A DNA stretch of 64,000 nucleotides, from NCBI GenBank assembly GCA_963818775.1, contig CAWFUF010000033.1, positions 62,001 to 126,000 on the forward strand, read 5' to 3'. The notes beneath the pieces were generated by a model, which ran no database searches, was not told where the DNA came from, and saw nothing but the letters and a program-made list of their open reading frames with translations. The stretch is from JAMXLO01 sp963818775. GTDB taxonomy: Bacteria > Pseudomonadota > Alphaproteobacteria > Acetobacterales > Acetobacteraceae. Every line of letters begins with the position of its first letter. Within the stretch, counting starts at the first letter, position 1. Both the position numbers and the translations under genes were made by a program. Shown here in pieces: positions 59,794 through 64,000 of the stretch.

Positions 59794-61839
59794 ATGACTG
59801 ACAGCCATCCAACCCCTGCCGCGATGACCACTGTTGCGCAGGCTGTCGCCTGTTCTTCCGCGACGATCGACGGCGTGTTCCGCCGCGCCTTTACGGTCTT
59901 CGCCGACCGCGTCGCCGTTGTCGCCGAAGACACGTCCATGACCTATGCGGAACTGCGGAATCGGGCGTGGCAGCTCGCCAATGCGCTGACTGCGCTTGGA
60001 CTCGGGCGCGGTTCACGCATCGCGGTGCTGAGCGAGACGCGACCTGAATACGTCGAGACCTATGCCGCCTGCGCCGCACTCGGCGTCACCGTCGTGGCGC
60101 TCAACATCAGGCTGCATCCCGAGGAGCTGCTCCACTGTTTGGAAAAAGCCAAACCCAGCCTGCTGATCTCCTCCGGCTCGCTCACGCCGCTGGTCGTTTC
60201 TCTCGACCGCGTCCCCTACCTGAAGCACTGGATCGCGCTCGATCCGATGGACGGGTGGCTCGACTACGGCGATCTGCTCGCCGCTGCCCGGGCGGACGAA
60301 CCGCCGCGCGTGGCGGGACCCGAGGATATCCACAACGTGCTGTTCACGAGCGGCACCACGGGGCGACCGAAAGGCGCGACGATCAGCCAGCGAGCCGCCG
60401 CGATCCGTGGCTTACGCGTCGCGCACTGGTTCCGACTGACCGAGAATGATGGCTTTCTTTGTTGGCTGCCGCTGTTCCATTGCGGCGGGGATGAATCGCT
60501 GTATGCGACTCTGATCTCGGGAGGAGTTTTCGCAACGTTACGCAAGGCCGCTGTCGAGACGATGTTCAGCATGATCGAGCGTTATCGGCTGAGCTGGACC
60601 TTCTTGCTGCCCGGCATCATCACCGAGTTTCTCAACCATCCGCGCCGGCGCGACCACGATCTGTCGAGCCTGCGCTTCGCCGGCGGCTACGCCAATATGA
60701 TGCCGGATATCATCGCGCAGCTGACCGCGGCCTGCGGGATCGAATTCGATGACGCTTTTGGCCAGACTGAGGCATCCTACCTTGTCGCACACGGTCTCTC
60801 CCGTCCGGGCGAGACGCCAAGTCTGCGGAAACAGCCAACGCCCCTGCTCGATATCCGCATCGTCGATGACGCGATGAATGACATGCCCGTGGGTGAGCCG
60901 GGCGAATGCATCGTGCGGGGGCCGGGTGTCATGAGCGGCTATCTGGACGACCCCAAGGCCAATGAGGAAGTTTTCGCCGGCGGATGGCTTCACACCGGCG
61001 ATCTGCTCCGCCGCGAGCCGGATGGCACGGTGACATATGTCGACCGCAAACGATATCTGATCAAGACCGGTGGGGAGAACGTCTATCCGGCCGAGGTCGA
61101 GCAGGTCATCGTGCGGCATGAAGCGGTGCAGGAGGTCTGTGTGGTGGGCGTCCCCGACAGCTTTTGGGGGGAGACGGTCAAAGCGGTGATCGTACTGCGC
61201 GAAGGCCAGACCGCCGCGCCGGCGGAAATCGTCCGCTGGTGCCGCGTAGAGCGTCGGCACAGGACGGCCGAAGCTGGCCGACACTGTGGCTCGCATCATT
61301 GTCGTTGCTGCTCTGGGCAGCCCCAAGAAGCTCTGCCCGGCCTCGTAGGTCGTCACTGGTCCGTCGTTGACCTGACTGCGGATCGCCCCCTCAAGCACGG
61401 TCGCGTAGATGAATGTCCGCGAGGACGCTGCCGAACGGCAGCGTCGCGACAAGCAGCAAACAGAGGAGGCGTTTCGTGTTGCCCCATCCTTCGGTTGGCG
61501 GATGCGGGATCAGGCTCGTGCCTGAGAGCGGCGAAACCATTCGTCGAAACCGATGCGGCCGAGGCGCGCTTTGCCCAAGGGCACCAGCGAGCGCTCCTCG
61601 ACCCGGCCGCCCCAGTATCGGGCCTCGGGGTCACACACGACCTCACGTGGGTCGCCGAGCGCCTTCAGATATCGTGCGATGATTTCGTTGAACGGTGCTC
61701 GTTCCGGGCCGGCGATCTCGATGATGCCGTTTCGCGGCGCCGCGGCCGCAACTTCGGCGACGATGGCGGCAACGTCGTCCGCCGCGATGGGCTGGAACAG
61801 GCAAGGCGGAAGCCTGACTATGTTTCCATCCGCACTTGA
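59794..61839 (+). CDS. Acyl-CoA synthetase (AMP-forming), C-terminus lost and replaced
   Basis: GGGAGGGAAGG precedes the ATG. Residues 1 to about 482 are an AMP-forming ligase: LFTSGTTGRPKGATISQRAA (P-loop, A3), FDDAFGQTEASYLVAHG (A5), GWLHTGDLLRREPDGTVTYV (A7) and RKRYLIKTGGENVYPAEVEQ (A8, hinge). Just before the final PRNPSGKILK-type segment the similarity stops at about 61240 (EIVRWCR); the roughly 200 residues after it are translated from the antisense strand of the cupin and SDR genes and look random. The catalytic Lys of the A10 motif is gone, so the adenylation half may survive but CoA-ligation should fail. It follows the MFS gene by 94 bases. Confidence 0.85.
   Translation: MTDSHPTPAAMTTVAQAVACSSATIDGVFRRAFTVFADRVAVVAEDTSMTYAELRNRAWQLANALTALGLGRGSRIAVLSETRPEYVETYAACAALGVTVVALNIRLHPEELLHCLEKAKPSLLISSGSLTPLVVSLDRVPYLKHWIALDPMDGWLDYGDLLAAARADEPPRVAGPEDIHNVLFTSGTTGRPKGATISQRAAAIRGLRVAHWFRLTENDGFLCWLPLFHCGGDESLYATLISGGVFATLRKAAVETMFSMIERYRLSWTFLLPGIITEFLNHPRRRDHDLSSLRFAGGYANMMPDIIAQLTAACGIEFDDAFGQTEASYLVAHGLSRPGETPSLRKQPTPLLDIRIVDDAMNDMPVGEPGECIVRGPGVMSGYLDDPKANEEVFAGGWLHTGDLLRREPDGTVTYVDRKRYLIKTGGENVYPAEVEQVIVRHEAVQEVCVVGVPDSFWGETVKAVIVLREGQTAAPAEIVRWCRVERRHRTAEAGRHCGSHHCRCCSGQPQEALPGLVGRHWSVVDLTADRPLKHGRVDECPRGRCRTAASRQAANRGGVSCCPILRLADAGSGSCLRAAKPFVETDAAEARFAQGHQRALLDPAAPVSGLGVTHDLTWVAERLQISCDDFVERCSFRAGDLDDAVSRRRGRNFGDDGGNVVRRDGLEQARRKPDYVSIRT
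61241..61487 (-). pseudogene. Remnant of a secreted cupin protein gene
   Basis: On the minus strand just after the SDR gene, one frame shows a signal-peptide core (LLCLLLVATLPFGSVLAD, about 61480-61420). Another frame directly after it reads FIYATVLEGAIRSQVNDGPV and TTYEAGQSFLGLP, a cupin. The roughly 40 residues that should lie between them are missing, shifting the frame, and the 3' end is cut at the junction with the acyl-CoA synthetase gene. SDR followed by such a cupin is a familiar gene order in soil proteobacteria. It is not translatable. Confidence 0.65.
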
Positions 61840-62262
61840 AGCAGCGATGCCGCCGAGGAATTCCAGGAACTGGGTCGCGCGGATGATCGTGTAGGGAATG
61901 AGGGAGGCCACGATCAGTTTCTCTTGGGCGACCTTGGCGCGGAAATAGCCGTTGTCCGTCCGGTCTATTGCGACGATGGATAGCGCGACATGGTGCCCGA
62001 CACCTGCTGCAACCTCCGCCGCAAGAAGCTTGCGGCCGGAGGTCTCGAAGAATTCCATCACCGCCTCGTCCTCAAACGACGGCGAGTTGGCGAGGTCGAT
62101 CACCACCTGCGTGCCGGCCATGACTTCTTTGAGCCCCTCGCCCGTAATGGTGTTCACACCGCTTTGAGGCGAGGCCGCGACGACCTCGTGGCCGCCCTGA
62201 CGCAGAATGGCGACAGTCTTCGAGCCGATCAGACCGGTGCCGCCGATGACGACGATCTTCAT
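61510..62262 (-). CDS. NmrA-like NAD(P)-binding SDR family protein
   Basis: 250 residues with GGGAGGTG just upstream of the ATG. MKIVVIGGTGLIGSKTVAIL gives the GxxGxxG nucleotide loop. VVIDLANSPSFEDEAVMEFF, VALSIVAIDRTDNGYFRAKV and IIRATQFLEFLGGIAAS follow the atypical/extended NmrA-type SDR layout, which lacks the Tyr-x3-Lys. Likely a redox sensor or quinone/isoflavone-type reductase. The cupin remnant lies downstream on the same strand. Confidence 0.88.
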   Translation of the reverse strand: MKIVVIGGTGLIGSKTVAILRQGGHEVVAASPQSGVNTITGEGLKEVMAGTQVVIDLANSPSFEDEAVMEFFETSGRKLLAAEVAAGVGHHVALSIVAIDRTDNGYFRAKVAQEKLIVASLIPYTIIRATQFLEFLGGIAASSADGNIVRLPPCLFQPIAADDVAAIVAEVAAAAPRNGIIEIAGPERAPFNEIIARYLKALGDPREVVCDPEARYWGGRVEERSLVPLGKARLGRIGFDEWFRRSQARA

Positions 62263-62843
62263 GATTTCACCTCCCTTGCCGATGACTGGAGAGCTTCGAG
62301 ATTATGTTCTTCAAAGACGGCCAGCTCGACGCGCGCGACAAGACGGGCATCACCACGCAAAAAGGGTGCGCGAGGTTGTTGATGCCGCCCGAGGGCTCTC
62401 GCCCAACTTCAAATGCTTGGAATCTCGCCGCTATCGCCCGAATAGCCGTCGCGTTGCCCTTTGCCCCGTTACCGCGCAGCCTGCCGCACCAGCAAGTCAA
62501 ATCGATGTTAGTTCAAGCTTGCGACCGCCAACGAGAGCAGTTGATCCGAGCGAATGCAGTCGACCCGCCGGCGCCTCTGCTTAGCGCCCACCCGTCGTCG
62601 TTACCTCTTGCGGGTCCGCATGAGGCCGAGCCGCAATGCTCCCGTCGGCGGTTCAGCCTGATGCCGACCCCTTAGAAGGTGTCACATGGGTGGCTGACTT
62701 CTACGACGGCACCGCCAACCCTGAAGCGATCGCCGATGCAGACCTCGGTATCGGCGAGGCCCTCCACTTCAAGACGGCACCGCAATGCCCACCACCACGA
62801 TCGCTTGGCGGGGCGGTCAACCTGGGCCATGATCCGACCGTAA
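62263..62843. other. Gene-poor stretch
   Basis: About 580 bases between the SDR gene and the DUF983 gene. Short open frames on both strands lack family features and good starts. Base composition is lower in GC in the middle (about 62490-62530). No RNA gene was recognised. Confidence 0.4.
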
Positions 62844-63215
62844 ATGGCCGACGAGAAGTCGATCTGGACGGGACTGAAACGCGGGCTCGCTCGCCGCTGT
62901 CCCAATTGCGGCAAGGGGCAACTGCTCAGAGGATATTTGACCATCCTCTCGCCCTGCGAAGTCTGCGGCAACGACAACTCGGCCTATCCGTCCGATGACT
63001 TCCCACCATATCTGACCGTCTTTGTTGCCGGGCACGTCATGGTCGCGCTCTTCATATGGACAGACAATGTCTATGAACCGCCGCTCTGGGTAGAATTCGT
63101 GATCTGGGTGCCGGTGACGGTCCTCATGTGTCTCGCGTTGCTGCCGTTTATGAAGGGTGTGGCGGTCGGGCTGTGCTGGGCCATGAATATCGTCCGCCAG
63201 GAGTTGGCGACGTGA
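62844..63215 (+). CDS. DUF983 family membrane protein
   Basis: 123 residues. GLKRGLARRCPNCGKGQLLR and CEVCGNDNSAYPSDDFPPYL give the two CxxC pairs and the D-D-x-P signature of DUF983; two membrane helices follow (about 57-75 and 82-102). Function unknown; in other genomes it sits near cytochrome oxidase or NUDIX genes. The start of the next gene overlaps its stop (GTGA). Confidence 0.9.
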   Translation: MADEKSIWTGLKRGLARRCPNCGKGQLLRGYLTILSPCEVCGNDNSAYPSDDFPPYLTVFVAGHVMVALFIWTDNVYEPPLWVEFVIWVPVTVLMCLALLPFMKGVAVGLCWAMNIVRQELAT

Positions 63216-63634
63216 CCTCCAGCGAAACCGACCTGCTGGCCCTCGAGTACCAGGAGATCAACGCCCATCTGCGGACAAACACGACTGCGTTCGTCAACTG
63301 GTTCAGCTTTTTTCTGACATTCAGCCTCGTCGCGGCCATCGCCTTCCTCGTCACCGGCGAGCACCGACAAGGGTTACGGGGGCTCGCGCTGCAATATGGT
63401 GTGCCAATCGCCTGCCTGATGCTGCACGCTATAGCCCTCGCCGGCATCTTGATCTTCCGGCACTACGTCACCGCCGCACATCGCAAGCTTGACGAGATCG
63501 TCAAACTTCTTGGCGACACCGGCGGCTCGCCGGTCCCGGTGCGGTTCACTCTATGGATGACCCACCTGATGGCGGCAGGGTTTGTCGTGTCGTACTTCGC
63601 ATGGTTCTCGTTGCTCTTGCTTCCACAAGACTGA
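63212..63634 (+). CDS. Small three-helix membrane protein
   Basis: 140 residues from a GTG at 63212 that overlaps the DUF983 stop. Hydrophobic helices near 27-47, 57-80 and 114-136. The N-terminus (LALEYQEINAHLRTNTTAFV) and the basic loop between helices resemble small uncharacterised membrane proteins. Function unknown. Operon with the DUF983 gene. Confidence 0.65.
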   Translation: MTSSETDLLALEYQEINAHLRTNTTAFVNWFSFFLTFSLVAAIAFLVTGEHRQGLRGLALQYGVPIACLMLHAIALAGILIFRHYVTAAHRKLDEIVKLLGDTGGSPVPVRFTLWMTHLMAAGFVVSYFAWFSLLLLPQD

Positions 63635-63664
63635 TGGCCATCGGCCCACGCCGTCGCCTCCAGC

Positions 63665-64000
63665 TCAACTGGCGCGGGGAACAAAGCCAGGCACGCCTGT
63701 CTTCACCACCGTGTTGAACCGGAGGTCCGTCTTGATGCCCTCCCGCATCTCCCGCATGGCGTCTTCAGGCAAGGCCGATACCTCAAAGTTCTCTTGGATA
63801 CGGTGAGGTGTGGTCGACGTCGTCAGGCAAGCGGTGCCGCGTTGTACAGCCCAGGCCAGCGCAACTTGAGCTGGCGTTTTGTGGACGCGCTGCGCGATGG
63901 CCGTGATCACGGATCGTCCAACACTTTCGGATTCAAGTTGTGACCCAACGCTGCAAACGCCAGCAGTACAATCCCGTGCTCTCGACAGAAATCGAGCAGG
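63665..64000 (-). pseudogene. Aldo-keto reductase, C-terminal part with a frameshift, cut by the window edge
   Basis: From the right edge one frame reads LLDFCREHGIVLLAFAALGH and NLNPKVLDDP, then hits TGA at about 63910. One missing G (CCG TGA for CCG GTG) would restore VITAIAQRVHKTPAQVALAW and the AKR C-terminus (SALPEDAMREMREGI, ending GFVPRAS). The Y-S/A-x-L-G-type segment (AFAALGH) and the helix PAQVALAW fit NADPH aldo-keto reductases. Either a real frameshift or an indel error. The N-terminal part lies beyond the window. Confidence 0.7.

Noticed and set aside
63908..63912. TGA in the aldo-keto reductase as a Sec codon
   Set aside because: Restoring one missing G makes the reading frame continue correctly, so it is a frameshift rather than recoding; the position is not a redox residue.
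1..64000. CRISPR array, rRNA or tRNA genes
   Set aside because: No regularly spaced direct repeats, no rRNA-like stretch and no cloverleaf with a GGTTCRANNC arm were recognised by eye; a covariance search was not possible.

Overview
The window is GC-rich DNA with alphaproteobacterial gene content. A Hint-domain protein of the kind multiplied in Acetobacteraceae, a phasin, a ChrR-type anti-sigma factor and the pgsA/moaD/moaE block all suggest a Rhodospirillales/Acetobacteraceae-like soil or water bacterium; this placement is inference. Most starts carry GGAG-type ribosome sites, and several are GTG or TTG.

Layout. 0-10 kb: a secreted protein cut by the left edge, a gamma-glutamyltransferase, an unknown protein paired with a UGSC-family selenoprotein, a FUSC membrane protein, an agmatinase-like ureohydrolase, a SelW-like selenoprotein, GFA and zinc-ribbon proteins, an M20 hydrolase and a solute-binding protein. 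10-18 kb is gene-poor and accessory: phasin, MarR regulator, ECF sigma/ChrR anti-sigma pair, a decayed IS630-type transposase, truncated HTH DNA and pseudogenes. 18-25 kb is catabolic: uronate and threonate dehydrogenases, amidase, deacetylase, hydrolases, peptidase. 26-30 kb: pgsA and molybdenum-cofactor genes mobB, moaD, moaE. 30-33 kb: an OmpR/EnvZ-type two-component system and a periplasmic RidA. 33-38 kb: an unknown two-gene operon and a long NodU/TobZ-type carbamoyltransferase. 38-48 kb: serB, a membrane pair, an MDR/LLM/hydrolase group, an SMP-30-like gene, MFS and VOC proteins, and a vapBC-cupin unit. 48-55 kb: parts of the ligase-associated DNA repair set (exonuclease, helicase, PdeM) without the ligase, interrupted by a Hint protein. 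56-58 kb: a small peptide with a Gly-Gly leader and a Cys-rich core, followed by a DUF692/MNIO enzyme. 58-64 kb: MFS transporter, truncated acyl-CoA ligase, cupin remnant, SDR, DUF983 protein and an aldo-keto reductase end.

Three points stand out. Two genes 2.1 kb apart are each interrupted by one in-frame UGA exactly where their families have the redox Cys/Sec (UGSC and CxxU), each with a hairpin just downstream, so the organism probably makes selenoproteins. The peptide at 57886-58071 with its adjacent MNIO enzyme looks like an uncharacterised RiPP pathway in which the enzyme carries an extra C-terminal domain. Finally, one-base frameshifts recur across the window (at least eight loci), pointing either to indel errors in this assembly or to heavy gene decay.
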